Shown here: positions 44,870 to 53,814 of the stretch, piece after piece
How the letters are laid out: every line of letters starts with the position of its first letter
Numbering within the stretch: position 1 is the stretch's first letter
Origin: Actinomycetospora chibensis
GTDB lineage: Bacteria; Actinomycetota; Actinomycetes; Mycobacteriales; Pseudonocardiaceae
DNA length: 64,000 nucleotides
Direction of reading: 5' to 3'
Assembly (NCBI RefSeq): GCF_028737215.1
Contig: NZ_JAQZAM010000012.1
Coordinates: forward strand, 62,001-126,000
The notes under the pieces: model-generated
What the model saw: the letters and a program-made list of their open reading frames with translations, nothing else
What the model was told of the DNA's origin: nothing
Databases searched by the model: none
Made by a program: the position numbers and the translations under genes

Positions 44870-44903
44870 GTTTCCCGTCCGCGTCGCGACGGCCCCTCCG
44901 GGC

Positions 44904-45566
44904 TCAGCCCTGCCCGCTCAGGCGGGCGTAGACGATCAGGTCGTCCCCGGCGGAGCCCCCGTAGGCGATGAGCCGCAGCTCGGCGTCGCCGGTGTCGCCG
45001 TGCACCTCGCGGGCCGGGAACTTCACCGGGGACACCTGCACGGTGCCCGTGACGACGAAGACCGCCGTCGACCCGTCACGGCGCCGCACGGTGATCCGGT
45101 CGCCCGCGGTCGCGTCCGCGAGGCCGGCGAAGACGCCGCGACGTCCGTCGCCGTCGACGCGACCGACCAGCACCGCGGGGCCGCGCGCCCCCGGCGTCGG
45201 CCCGGCACGGAACCAGCCGGCCTGTTCCGGGGCGTGCACCGACGGCGCCGCGACCCGGCGCCACCCGTCGACCTCGTCGCCCTCCCCGACCGGCACGAGC
45301 GACGAGCAGGCGTCGATGCGGTCGATGGTCAGCTCGACGGGGTCGGCGGCGCGCATCGGCGTCGGGTCGGGGCGCCAGGACGCGGTGCTCGGCGGACAGG
45401 GGTCGGGCGGACGCTCCGCGGTGGCGACCCCCGCCGCCACCCCCATCGCGGCACACCCCGCGCTGAGCAGGAACGCCAGCGCCGCCAGCATGCGGTTCAC
45501 CGGCGACCGCTCGGGACGCGGCGCGACCGGTCGACGGTGCCGCCCCACGCCCGTCGCACGCGCCAT
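44904..45566 (-). CDS. Class F sortase-like protein lacking catalytic residues
   Basis: A 220-residue membrane-anchored protein. An N-terminal span (RMLAALAFLLSAGCAAMGVAAGVA) is followed by a class F sortase fold: DPVELTIDRIDACSSLVPVG, WFRAGPTPGARGPAVLVG, DRITVRRRDGSTAVFVV and AELRLIAYGG...LIVYARL. In active members the segments read GHVD (catalytic His), ITCGG (Cys) and R-D/H-N before VVYA (Arg). Here they are GRVD (R136), IAYGG (A201) and GDD. So all three catalytic residues appear lost. It may bind a sorting signal or a wall polymer without cleaving. ATG 45566 follows GGGGGGAAC; a longer start at 45590 is possible. Confidence 0.8.
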   Translation of the reverse strand: MARATGVGRHRRPVAPRPERSPVNRMLAALAFLLSAGCAAMGVAAGVATAERPPDPCPPSTASWRPDPTPMRAADPVELTIDRIDACSSLVPVGEGDEVDGWRRVAAPSVHAPEQAGWFRAGPTPGARGPAVLVGRVDGDGRRGVFAGLADATAGDRITVRRRDGSTAVFVVTGTVQVSPVKFPAREVHGDTGDAELRLIAYGGSAGDDLIVYARLSGQG

Positions 45567-45668
45567 GTTCCCCCCACGGATCGCGACCACTCCTGTGACC
45601 GTCGAGAGTGCACGCTCCGTGACCGGACGTCAGGAGCCACCTTCGGGTCACCGCGCTCCGCGCGCGAT

Positions 45669-45682
45669 CTCCGTTCACGGAG
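45669..45682. promoter_or_regulatory. CTCCGT-TC-ACGGAG palindrome in the divergent promoter region
   Basis: A 6-bp inverted repeat in the 149-nt space between the divergent sortase-like and AAA ATPase genes, upstream of the TAGCGT box. It could bind a regulator shared by both directions. Confidence 0.35.
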
Positions 45683-45703
45683 GCCGGATCGCCGTGGCGG
45701 ACG

Positions 45704-45709
45704 TAGCGT
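45704..45709 (+). promoter_or_regulatory. -10 box of the AAA-VWA operon
   Basis: TAGCGT ends 6 nt before GTG 45716. The spacer ggagga also resembles a ribosome site. Confidence 0.45.
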
Positions 45710-45715
45710 GGAGGA

Positions 45716-47143
45716 GTGAGCACCCCTTCCGCTCCTGCAGATCTCCCCACCACCGCCGGTGAGCTCGCGCGCAGCGGCCACCCGGCGGCGACGCCCAAGA
45801 GCGTCCGTACCGAACTGCGCGACAACCTCCTCGCCCGGCTGCGTGCCGGCGCGGACCCGTGGCCGGGGATCGTCGGGTTCGACCGCACCGTGCTCCCGCA
45901 GTTCGAGCGCGCGGTGCTCGCCGGGCACGACGTGGTGCTGCTCGGCGAGCGCGGGCAGGGCAAGACGCGCCTGCTGCGCAGCCTCGTGGCCCTGCTCGAC
46001 GAGTGGACGCCGGTGATCGCCGGGTCCGAGATCGGCGAGCACCCCGGCGAGCCGATCACCCCGGCGAGCCGACGCCGTGTCGCCGACGAGGGCGACGACC
46101 TGCCGATCACCTGGCGGCACCGCTCCGAGCGCTACGCCGAGAAGCTGGCCACCCCGGACACCTCCGTCGCCGACCTCATCGGCGACGTCGACCCCGTCAA
46201 GGTCGCCGAGGGCCGCAGCCTGGGCGACCCCGAGACCATCCACTACGGCCTCGTGCCCCGCGCGCACCGCGGCATCGTGACGATCAACGAGCTGCCCGAC
46301 CTCGCCGAGCGCATCCAGGTCGCGCTGCTCAACGTGATGGAGGAGCGCGACATCCAGGTGCGCGGCTACACGCTGCGCCTGCCGCTGGACATCATGCTCG
46401 TGGCCAGCGCGAACCCCGAGGACTACACGAACCGCGGGCGGATCATCACGCCTCTCAAGGACCGCTTCGGGGCCGAGGTCCGCACGCACTACCCGCTCGA
46501 GATCGTCGGCGAGATCGCGCTCGTGCACCAGGAGGCGCACCTCGTCGCCGACGTGCCCGACCACCTCGTCGAGGTCCTCGCCCGCTTCACCCGCCACCTG
46601 CGGAGCTCCGGCGCGATCGACCAGCGCAGCGGTGTGTCCGCGCGGTTCTCGATCGCGGCGGCCGAGACCGTCGCGGCCGCCGCGCTGCGCCGGGCCGCGG
46701 TCACCGGCGAGGACACCGCCGTGGCCCGTCCCGTCGACCTCGAGGCGGTGCCGCCGGTGCTGCGCGGCAAGCTCGAGTTCGAGTCGGGGGAGGAGGGCCG
46801 CGAGGCCGAGCTGCTCACGCACCTGCTGCGCCGCTCGATCTCCGAGACCGCCCGCGCCCGCCTCGCCGGGGTCGACCTGACCCCGCTCGCCGAGGGCGTG
46901 TCGGCCCTGGAGGGCGACCGGCGGGTCGTCACGGGCGACCGGATCGCCGCCAAGGACGTCGTCGACGCCCTGCCCTCGATCTCGGTCGTCTACACGGTCG
47001 CCGAGCGCCTGGGCGCCGCCGGCACGGAGGCCCCGGGGCCGCTGGCCAGCGCCGTCGAGCTCGCCCTCGAGCACCTCTACCTCACCCGCAAGCTGGCCAA
47101 GGACGACGACGCGGACGAGGGCACGGTGACCTATGGCGGCTGA
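45716..47143 (+). CDS. AAA ATPase, magnesium-chelatase ChlI-like
   Basis: A 475-residue AAA+ ATPase of the ChlI-like group (Rv0958 type). Walker A GERGQGKT is in DVVLLGERGQGKTRLLRS. The Walker B-like segment is GIVTINELPDLAERIQVALLNVMEERDIQVRGY. Sensor 1 reads LVASANPEDYTNRGRIITPLKDRFGAEVRTHYP. The lid domain follows with SARFSIAAAETVAAAA. These proteins occur with a VWA protein, here overlapping by 11 bp, and form a two-component remodelling pair like BchI-BchD or MoxR-VWA. The target is unknown. Confidence 0.92.
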   Translation: MSTPSAPADLPTTAGELARSGHPAATPKSVRTELRDNLLARLRAGADPWPGIVGFDRTVLPQFERAVLAGHDVVLLGERGQGKTRLLRSLVALLDEWTPVIAGSEIGEHPGEPITPASRRRVADEGDDLPITWRHRSERYAEKLATPDTSVADLIGDVDPVKVAEGRSLGDPETIHYGLVPRAHRGIVTINELPDLAERIQVALLNVMEERDIQVRGYTLRLPLDIMLVASANPEDYTNRGRIITPLKDRFGAEVRTHYPLEIVGEIALVHQEAHLVADVPDHLVEVLARFTRHLRSSGAIDQRSGVSARFSIAAAETVAAAALRRAAVTGEDTAVARPVDLEAVPPVLRGKLEFESGEEGREAELLTHLLRRSISETARARLAGVDLTPLAEGVSALEGDRRVVTGDRIAAKDVVDALPSISVVYTVAERLGAAGTEAPGPLASAVELALEHLYLTRKLAKDDDADEGTVTYGG

Positions 47144-49094
47144 CAAGCCCGGCACCGGCCGGTACTCCTACGGCCGCTTCTACGACGGGCCGGATCCCCT
47201 GGCGCCGCCGTTCGACCTGCGGTCGGCGATGGACGAGCTCGGCCGCGACGTCATGGAGGGCACGTCCCCGCGGCAGGCGATGCGCGAGCTGATGCGCCGC
47301 GGGCTGGGCGACCAGCAGGGTCTCGACGACCTCATGCGCCGGCTCAACGAGCGGCGCAGCAAGCTGCAGCGCGAGCACCGTCTCGACGGGACGCTGCAGG
47401 AGGTCCGCGAGCTGCTCGAGCGGGCGCTCGAGGCCGAGCGCAACTCCCTGCAGGCCGAGGACTCCGACGACGCCCGGTTCCGCGAGATGCAGCTCGACGC
47501 GCTGCCCCCGTCGCCCGCCGGTGCCGTCGCCGAGCTGCAGGACTACGACTGGCGCAACGCCGAGGCGCGCCAGGCCTACGAACAGATCCAGGACCTGCTC
47601 GGCCGGGAGGCGCTCGATCAGCGCTTCCAGGGCATGAAGCAGGCCATGGAGAACGCGACGCCCGAGGACGTCGAGCGGGTCCGCGAGATGATCTCGGACC
47701 TGAACGACCTGCTCGAGGCGCACGCCCGCGGCGAGGACACCGCGGAGCAGTTCGGCGAGTTCATGGGCAAGCACGGCGAGTTCTTCCCGGAGAACCCGCA
47801 GACCACCGACGAGCTGATCGACCTGCTCGCCGAGAGGGCCGCCGCGGCCCAGCGGATGATGAACTCGCTGTCGGCCGAGCAGCGCGCCGAGCTCGAGGGC
47901 CTCATGCAGCAGGCCTTCGGCGACCCACGGCTGGCCGAACAGCTCTCCCGGCTCGACCAGCAGCTCCAGGGCATGCGCCCCGGCGAGGACTGGCAGGGCC
48001 GCGGCCGATTCCGCGGCGACGACCCGATGGGCATGGGCGAGGCCACCCGGGCCATGGAGGAGCTGGGGCAGATGGACGCCCTGGCCGAGCAGCTCTCGCA
48101 GTCCTACCCGGGCGCGCGGATGGAGGACATCGACTTCGAGGCCCTCGAGGCGACCCTCGGCGAGCAGGCTCGCGTCGACGCCCAGCGCCTGGCCGAGCTG
48201 CAGCGCGAGCTCGAGGAACAGGGCGTCTTCCAGCGCGCCGCCGACGGCTCGCTGATGCTCTCGCCGAAGGCGCTGCGCCAGCTCGGGCAGTCCTCGCTGC
48301 GCGACGTCGTCGGCTCGCTGTCGACCCGTCGCGGCGAGCGGGAGACCCAGCGCTCCGGGGCGGCGGGGGAGGCGACGGGCGCGACACGCCCGTGGTCGTT
48401 CGGCGACACCGAACGCTGGGACGTCTCGCGCACGCTGCTGAACGCCGAGATGCGCAAGGCCGGCGGTGATGTGCGGGACCTCGACGTCTCCGACGTGGAG
48501 ATCGTCGAGACCGAACAGCGCACCCGGGCCGCGGTGGCGCTGTGCGTCGACACCTCGTGGTCGATGGTCGCCGACGGGCGCTGGGTGCCGATGAAGCGCA
48601 CGGCCCTGGCCCTGCACCACCTGGTGTCCACGCGGTTCCGGGGCGACGCGCTGCAGCTCATCACGTTCGGCCGGCACGCCAAGGAGGTCGAGCTCGGGGA
48701 GCTGACCGCGCTGGAGGGCGCCTGGGAGCAGGGCACGAACCTCCACCACGCGCTGCTGCTCGCGGGCCGACACCTGCGCAGGAACATCGACGCGGCGCCC
48801 GTCGTCCTCGTCGTCACCGACGGCGAGCCGACCGCGCACCTCGAGCCGGACGGGCACGCGGCGTTCGACTACCCGCCGAGCCCGGAGACGCTGCGGGCGA
48901 CGCTGAACGAGGTCGATGCGCTGGCACGTCTGCACGCGGCGATGACGGTCTTCATGCTCGGGGAGGACCCGCGCCTGGAGGCGTTCGTCGACCTCGTCGC
49001 CCGGCGCGCGGGCGGGCGGGTCGTCAATCCGGACCTGGACGGTCTCGGGGCCGCGGTGGTGAGCGACTACCTGGCGAGTCGCCGACGACGCTGA
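47133..49094 (+). CDS. VWA domain-containing protein (partner of the ChlI-like ATPase)
   Basis: A 653-residue protein. Residues 1-~430 are helical and charged, with long segments rich in Glu, Arg and Gln ([40 protein letters not shown]) and a possible coiled coil. The C-terminal VWA domain starts near residue 450: [16 protein letters not shown] gives the MIDAS DTSWS motif, and [12 protein letters not shown] the second acidic site. The pair resembles Rv0958-Rv0959. Its ATG lies 11 bp inside the ATPase gene. Confidence 0.92.
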   Translation: MAADKPGTGRYSYGRFYDGPDPLAPPFDLRSAMDELGRDVMEGTSPRQAMRELMRRGLGDQQGLDDLMRRLNERRSKLQREHRLDGTLQEVRELLERALEAERNSLQAEDSDDARFREMQLDALPPSPAGAVAELQDYDWRNAEARQAYEQIQDLLGREALDQRFQGMKQAMENATPEDVERVREMISDLNDLLEAHARGEDTAEQFGEFMGKHGEFFPENPQTTDELIDLLAERAAAAQRMMNSLSAEQRAELEGLMQQAFGDPRLAEQLSRLDQQLQGMRPGEDWQGRGRFRGDDPMGMGEATRAMEELGQMDALAEQLSQSYPGARMEDIDFEALEATLGEQARVDAQRLAELQRELEEQGVFQRAADGSLMLSPKALRQLGQSSLRDVVGSLSTRRGERETQRSGAAGEATGATRPWSFGDTERWDVSRTLLNAEMRKAGGDVRDLDVSDVEIVETEQRTRAAVALCVDTSWSMVADGRWVPMKRTALALHHLVSTRFRGDALQLITFGRHAKEVELGELTALEGAWEQGTNLHHALLLAGRHLRRNIDAAPVVLVVTDGEPTAHLEPDGHAAFDYPPSPETLRATLNEVDALARLHAAMTVFMLGEDPRLEAFVDLVARRAGGRVVNPDLDGLGAAVVSDYLASRRRR

Positions 49095-49396
49095 GGCATC
49101 GGACGCGCTGCGCATCCACCACACGGTGCAATGCCATCTGTCCGATGACCCTGCGTGCACCACAGTGCGCCACTGCGGGGGAATGCGGTTACGCTCGATC
49201 GTGGCTGGAGTCGATCCCCCCCGCGACTCCTGGCCACCCCGGCCGGGTCCGTCATCCCGTGCAGGGCGGAGTGCTCGCCCACGACGTCCTGCTGACTCGA
49301 CCCGGCCGGGGTCCACCACGGTCTTCGCACCGGAGCGGCGAGCGGTTCGCCACGAGTCCGGGCGGGCACCGCCGCGACGGGCTTAGGCTCGGGGGC
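49095..49396. other. 302-nt intergenic region before mshC with several inverted repeats
   Basis: No gene is seen. Just after the VWA stop, CATCGGAC (49097-49104) pairs with GTCCGATG (49140-49147) around a partly complementary interior; probably the terminator. GGAGTCG/CGACTCC (49207-49230) forms a hairpin. CCCCGGCCGGGTC (49237-49249) is exactly complementary to GACCCGGCCGGGG (49299-49311). The mshC -10 box lies further downstream, so these repeats are upstream DNA elements, not part of an mshC leader, unless another promoter exists. Confidence 0.65.
49384..49389 (+). promoter_or_regulatory. -10 box, leaderless promoter of mshC
   Basis: TAGGCT ends 7 nt before ATG 49397. No ribosome site is present. 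Confidence 0.5.
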
Positions 49397-50647
49397 ATGC
49401 GAGCGTGGTCATCGGTCGACGTCCCGCGGGTGCCCGGCAGCCCGCCCCCGCTGAGGCTCCACGACACGGCCGGTGGGGACATCCGACCCACCACGCCGGG
49501 GTCCACCGCCCGGATGTACGTCTGCGGCATCACGCCCTACGACGCGACGCACCTCGGCCACGCGGCGACCTACCTGGCGTTCGACCTGATCCACCGCCTG
49601 TGGCTCGACGCGGGCCACGACGTGCACTACGTCCAGAACGTCACCGACATCGACGACCCGCTGCTCGAGCGGGCCGAGCGGGACAAGGACGACTGGGTCG
49701 TGCTCGGGATGCGCGAGACGGCGCTGTTCCGCGAGGACATGGCCGCGCTGCGGATCCTCCCGCCGCGCGACTTCATCGGGGCCGTCGAGGCCATGGACGA
49801 GATCAGCGAGCTGGTGGGCAAGCTCCTGGCCAGCGGCGCGGCCTACCGCGCCGACGACGCCGAGTTCCCGGACGTCTACCACGACCACACCGCCACGCGG
49901 GACTTCGGCTACGTCTCGCGCTACGACGAGGCGCGGATGCGCGAGGTGTTCCCGCAGCGCGGCGGCGACCCCGACCGTCCGGGCAAGCGGGACCCGCTCG
50001 ACGCGCTCCTGTGGCGCATGGCCCGTGAGGGCGAGCCGTCGTGGACCTCCGACCTCGGGGAGGGGCGCCCCGGCTGGCACGTCGAGTGCGCGGCCATCGC
50101 CCTGAACCGTCTCGGCGACCAGTACGACGTCCAGGGCGGCGGCTCGGACCTCGCCTTCCCGCACCACGAGTACGGCTCGGCGCACGCCGAGGCCCTCACC
50201 GGCGCGCACCCGCTCGCCCGGCACTACTGCCACGCCGGGATGATCGGGCTCGACGGCGAGAAGATGTCGAAGTCCAAGGGCAACCTCGTCTTCGTCTCCC
50301 GCCTGCGGGCCGACCGCGTCGACCCCCTGGCCGTGCGCCTGGCCCTGATGGGCGGGCACTGGCGCACCGACCGGTCCTGGACCGCGGACCTGCTCACCGG
50401 CGGCCAGGCGCGGCTGCACCGGTGGCGCGACGCGGTCGCGGCCCCGACCGGGCCCGACCCCGAGGACACGATCGCCCGGGTGCGCGCGCACCTCGCGGAC
50501 GACCTCGACACGCCCGGGGCACTGGCCGCCATCGACGCCTGGGCCGACGAGGTGCTCCTGCGCCGCGGTGGCGACGGGTGGGCCCCCGACGCGCCGACCC
50601 GGCTCGCCGACGCCGCCGACGCGCTGCTCGGGGTCACGCTGCGCTGA
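49397..50647 (+). CDS. mshC: Cysteine--1-D-myo-inosityl 2-amino-2-deoxy-alpha-D-glucopyranoside ligase
   Basis: A 416-residue MshC, which joins cysteine to GlcN-Ins with ATP in mycothiol synthesis. It is a CysRS-like class I ligase without an anticodon domain. Motifs: [20 protein letters not shown] (zinc Cys and HLGH at 52-55), HVECAAIAL (second zinc Cys), AFPHHEYG, and KMSKSKGN (from 289). The [12 protein letters not shown]-terminus is diagnostic of MshC rather than CysS. Mycothiol is the main thiol of actinobacteria. The start is fixed by the TAGGCT box. Confidence 0.96.
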   Translation: MRAWSSVDVPRVPGSPPPLRLHDTAGGDIRPTTPGSTARMYVCGITPYDATHLGHAATYLAFDLIHRLWLDAGHDVHYVQNVTDIDDPLLERAERDKDDWVVLGMRETALFREDMAALRILPPRDFIGAVEAMDEISELVGKLLASGAAYRADDAEFPDVYHDHTATRDFGYVSRYDEARMREVFPQRGGDPDRPGKRDPLDALLWRMAREGEPSWTSDLGEGRPGWHVECAAIALNRLGDQYDVQGGGSDLAFPHHEYGSAHAEALTGAHPLARHYCHAGMIGLDGEKMSKSKGNLVFVSRLRADRVDPLAVRLALMGGHWRTDRSWTADLLTGGQARLHRWRDAVAAPTGPDPEDTIARVRAHLADDLDTPGALAAIDAWADEVLLRRGGDGWAPDAPTRLADAADALLGVTLR

Positions 50648-50665
50648 CGCGGGTACCTCCCGCGC

Positions 50666-51022
50666 ATGCCCCGCAACGTCCTCGGCGGCGAGCTCGCCGA
50701 CTGCAGTCACGACCCCGTCACCGGCTTCTACCGCAACGGCTGTTGCGAGACCGGTCCGGACGACGCGGGCGTGCACACCGTGTGCGCCCGCGTCACCGAG
50801 GAGTTCCTGACCTACTCCGCCGAGCGTGGCAACGACCTGACCCGCGCCGACGCCGGCTTCCCCGGCCTCGAGCCCGGCGACCGCTGGTGCCTGTGCGCCA
50901 GCCGCTGGCAGGAGGCGCTCGAGGGCGGCGTCGCCCCGCCGGTCGTGCTCGAGGCCACCCATGCCCGCACGCTCGAGTGGGTCGACCTCGCCCAGCTGGA
51001 GGCGCACCGCGCACGTGAGTGA
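50666..51022 (+). CDS. DUF2237 family protein
   Basis: A 118-residue protein of the Cys-rich DUF2237 family, function unknown. Conserved blocks: PRNVLGGELADCSHDPVTGFYRNGCCETGPDD, HTVCARVTEEFLTYSAERGNDL and PGDRWCLCASRWQEAL. It is cytoplasmic and starts 18 nt after mshC, so it may be cotranscribed. Its stop codon lies inside a palindrome. Confidence 0.93.
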   Translation: MPRNVLGGELADCSHDPVTGFYRNGCCETGPDDAGVHTVCARVTEEFLTYSAERGNDLTRADAGFPGLEPGDRWCLCASRWQEALEGGVAPPVVLEATHARTLEWVDLAQLEAHRARE

Positions 51023-51053
51023 ATCGGTCGTTCCGACGACTCCAATCGCTCAC
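51015..51053. terminator. Imperfect palindrome containing the DUF2237 stop (GTGAG...CTCAC family)
   Basis: Left arm GTGAGTGAATCGGTCGTT, right arm ending CAATCGCTCAC; several mismatches inside, but the ends match the family. The TGA stop (51020-51022) is in the left arm. Terminator candidate. Confidence 0.55.
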
Positions 51054-51072
51054 ATGCGGTACGCATCCTGCT

Positions 51073-52491
51073 GTGCCCTCGGACCCGCCCTCCGCGACCC
51101 AGGTCCAGGCGCACCGCTACGCCGTGCGCCGCCTGGAGTCCGCGCTGGTCGGCCGTGACCCGACGCCGCGCCACGACCCGGGCCGCCGCCAGAACCGCGC
51201 GCTGCTCGTGGGCACGGTGCTCGCGGTGCTGGCGCTCGTGGGGTTCGCCGTGGTCGGGCTCGTGCGCGGCGACGAGGGGTGGCGCGACGAGTCGGTGGTG
51301 CGCGGCGAGCCCTCGGGCGCGCTCTACGCCGTGGCGCACGGCCCGGACCGCCTGGTCCCGGCCCTGAACCTCGCCTCCGCGCGCCTGCTCGCCGGAGCCG
51401 CCGGCAACACCGAGGTGGGCGGGCCCCCGGTGCCGGTCCGTGACGACGCCCTCGCCGAGGCGCCCCGCACCGCACCGGCGGGCATTCCCGGCGCGCCGTC
51501 GGTGCTGCCGGCTCTGGCCGCTCCGGCCCCCGACGCCTGGGCGGTCTGCGACCGCGCGACGCTCGACCCCTCGGTGCCCGACCCCGCCGCGGACCCGGCG
51601 ATCACCACCGTCGCGCTCGGCGGGGTCCCGGCGCCCGGGCGTCCGCTCGCGGCCGACGAGGCGCTGCTGCTGCGCGGCTCCGACGGGTTCTGGCTCGTCA
51701 CCGAGGGGCGCCGAGCGCGGATCGACCCGTCGCTGGGTTCCGTGGTCCGCGGCCTGGAGCTCACCGGCGCGCGCCCCCGCAACGCGGGCCCGGCCCTGCT
51801 CGGCACGCTGCCCGAGGCCCCGCCGCTGGTCCCCGTCCAGGTCCCCGGCAGCGGGGGAGCGCCGACCGACGCCCGCACCGCCGCGCTCGGCGTGCCCGTC
51901 GGCGCCGTCGTGAGCCCCGACGGCGGTCGCTTCTTCCTCGTCGCCGCCGCCGGGGTGCAGGAGGTGCCGGCGGTGATCGCCCAGCTCGCCCGCTTCGCCA
52001 ACCCCGACCCGGCCGCCGACCCCGGGATCGCCGCCGTCCCGGCGGGCCGGCTCGCCGCGGCGCCACGTGTCGCGGTCGTCGACGTGCGCGCCTACCCGTC
52101 GGCGACCCCCCGGCTGGTCACCTACGACGAGGCCACCACCACCTGCGTGCGCGCCGAGGCCTCCGGCGCGGCCGCGGTGTTCGCCGCGTCCGCGTTGCCC
52201 GGGCCGGTCGAGCCCACCCCGCTGGTCGGGCCCCCGCTCGACGGCGCCTGGGTCGCCGGCGGCGGTACCTACGTGCTCCCGGTGGCACCGGGAGCGCCCG
52301 CCGACCCCGCCTCGACCGATCCGTCCGCCGGGGTGCTCGTCGACCCGGGCGGGCGGGTGTTCGCCGTCCCGGACCCCGCGAGCGCCGCCGCCCTGGGCCT
52401 CGGCACGCCTCGCCCGGCCCCCCGCGCGGTGCTCGACCTCCTCCCGCGCGGCCCGACCCTCGACGCCGTCGCGGCCCAGTCGGCGCGCTGA
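51073..52491 (+). CDS. eccB: Type VII secretion protein EccB-like
   Basis: A 472-residue EccB. The N-terminus VPSDPPSATQVQAHRYAVRRLESALVGRD is the classical EccB cytoplasmic segment. One span follows (ALLVGTVLAVLALVGFAVVGLV, residues ~42-63), then a large periplasmic domain with EccB repeats (SGALYAVAHGPDRLVPALNLASARLLAG; VLVDPGGRVFAVPDPASAAALGLG). In ESX systems EccB is part of the membrane core complex and binds ATP outside. No eccC, eccD, eccE, mycP or esx gene is nearby. GTG 51073 is the family start; an upstream ATG at 51019 would overlap the terminator. Confidence 0.92.
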   Translation: MPSDPPSATQVQAHRYAVRRLESALVGRDPTPRHDPGRRQNRALLVGTVLAVLALVGFAVVGLVRGDEGWRDESVVRGEPSGALYAVAHGPDRLVPALNLASARLLAGAAGNTEVGGPPVPVRDDALAEAPRTAPAGIPGAPSVLPALAAPAPDAWAVCDRATLDPSVPDPAADPAITTVALGGVPAPGRPLAADEALLLRGSDGFWLVTEGRRARIDPSLGSVVRGLELTGARPRNAGPALLGTLPEAPPLVPVQVPGSGGAPTDARTAALGVPVGAVVSPDGGRFFLVAAAGVQEVPAVIAQLARFANPDPAADPGIAAVPAGRLAAAPRVAVVDVRAYPSATPRLVTYDEATTTCVRAEASGAAAVFAASALPGPVEPTPLVGPPLDGAWVAGGGTYVLPVAPGAPADPASTDPSAGVLVDPGGRVFAVPDPASAAALGLGTPRPAPRAVLDLLPRGPTLDAVAAQSAR

Positions 52492-52530
52492 CCTCGACCC
52501 GGCGCGCTGCCCGAGGTGGTGGGAGCGAGG

Positions 52531-52650
52531 GTCACCCCGCCTGCGTCCAGAGCAGCGAGGGCGTCCCTCGCTGCCGCAGGCGCGCGAGGCACGCGCGGAG
52601 CGCGCGTCACCCCGACTGCGTCCAACGCAGCGAGGGCGTCCCTCGCTGCC
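52531..52650. repeat. Two 45-bp direct repeats, each with a GCAGCGAGG/CCTCGCTGC hairpin
   Basis: Copies at 52531-52575 and 52606-52650 differ at about three positions. Each contains GCAGCGAGG-GCGT-CCCTCGCTGC. They fill the 192-nt gap between eccB and the convergent MFS gene and probably act as paired terminators. Confidence 0.75.
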
Positions 52651-52683
52651 CCGACCGGCGCGCCACCACCCCGGCTCCCGCGA

Positions 52684-53814
52684 CTACCGCCGCGGCACCA
52701 GCGCCGCCGCCCCGGCGAGCAGGACGCCCGCGAGGCCGAAGGCCGCAACGGGGGAGAGGTGGTAGGGCGCGAGGAACACCGCGGGCGCCGCGGCGGCGCC
52801 GAGGAAGCGCAGGGCCTGCACCACCGAGACCCCGCCGGCGGTGCCCCCGCGCAGGACGAGCGCGTTGACACCGACGAGCACCAGCTGGGCGGCGGCCCCG
52901 GCGAGCGCCCAGACCGCGGCCACCGCGATCGCCGAGGGCAGCAGGCCGATCGCGGCGACGAGCACCGCGGCGGCGAGCGCGCCGAGCCGCACGACGACGC
53001 GCGGCCCGAGGCGGTCCACGCCGGCCCCGACGAGGCGTGCGGTGAGCAGCCCGGCGATCCCGAAGCACGTGAGCAGCGCACCCCGGACCCCGGCGCCGAG
53101 GGCGAAGGCGTCCTCGACGCGCAGGGCGACGAGGAACGACAGCCCGCCCAGCGCGCCCCACGCCAGCCCGGCGACGAGCCCGAGCCGCAGCACCGACGGG
53201 CGCCAGGCGTCACGCAGGCGCGGCCGGTCGCCGGGGTCGGCGGGCGGGTCGGCGGGGATCCCCGCGACCGCCAGGAGCGCGGCGACCATGGCGACGCCGA
53301 CGAAGGCGAGACGCCAGTCCACCTCCGCGGTCAGGCCGCCGACCAAGGGCGCGAACGTCATCCCGGCCGCCTGCAGGGAACCCATGACGCCGAGCGACCG
53401 CCCGAGGCGCTCCGGGGGCGTGGCCGCGGCGAGCGAGGCCAGCAGCAGGGGAGTGGTGAACGCGTTGGCCGCTCCCTGCAGCGCCCGCGCCCCGAGGAAC
53501 AGCCAGCCGGTGCCGGCCACGGCGCCGAGCAGCGAGAACACGACGTACGCGACGTAGGCGACGCGCACGGTGCGCCGCGCGCCCCACCGTTGGCCGAGCG
53601 TCCCCGAGACGAGCATGAGCAGCGCGAACGGGAGCAGGTAGGCGGTCAGCGACGCCGAGGCGGCCGACGGGGACAGCCCGAGGTCGGCGCCCAGCTCGGG
53701 CAGCATCGAGGCGGTGACCCCACCGCCGAACGGGCCGAGGAAGCCGCCCGCGTAGAGCGCGGCCAACCGCAGCCGGGCGATCCCGGAGCGCTCCGCCGCC
53801 GGAGCGGCGCTCAC
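52684..53814 (-). CDS. MFS transporter
   Basis: A 376-residue transporter, about 12 membrane segments. The N-terminal half shows LRLAALYAGGFLGPFGGGVTASMLPELGADLG, SGTLGQRWGARRTVRV (loop 2-3) and GARALQGAANAFTTPLLLASLAAATPPERLGRSLGVMGSLQAAGMTFAPLVGG, like drug-proton antiporters. Substrate unknown. GTG 53814 overlaps the PAC2 stop (GTGA), so the two are coupled. Confidence 0.88.
   Translation of the reverse strand: MSAAPAAERSGIARLRLAALYAGGFLGPFGGGVTASMLPELGADLGLSPSAASASLTAYLLPFALLMLVSGTLGQRWGARRTVRVAYVAYVVFSLLGAVAGTGWLFLGARALQGAANAFTTPLLLASLAAATPPERLGRSLGVMGSLQAAGMTFAPLVGGLTAEVDWRLAFVGVAMVAALLAVAGIPADPPADPGDRPRLRDAWRPSVLRLGLVAGLAWGALGGLSFLVALRVEDAFALGAGVRGALLTCFGIAGLLTARLVGAGVDRLGPRVVVRLGALAAAVLVAAIGLLPSAIAVAAVWALAGAAAQLVLVGVNALVLRGGTAGGVSVVQALRFLGAAAAPAVFLAPYHLSPVAAFGLAGVLLAGAAALVPRR

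Noticed and set aside
49148-49396. T-box leader upstream of mshC (because it resembles CysRS)
   Set aside because: No T-box antiterminator sequence (TGGNACCGCG-like) is visible, and the promoter box lies right at the start codon.
52531-52650. CRISPR-like array from the two 45-bp repeats
   Set aside because: Only two units, no regular series and no cas genes. The nearby Cas4-like nuclease at 62574 is the RecB-family protein common beside trmI.
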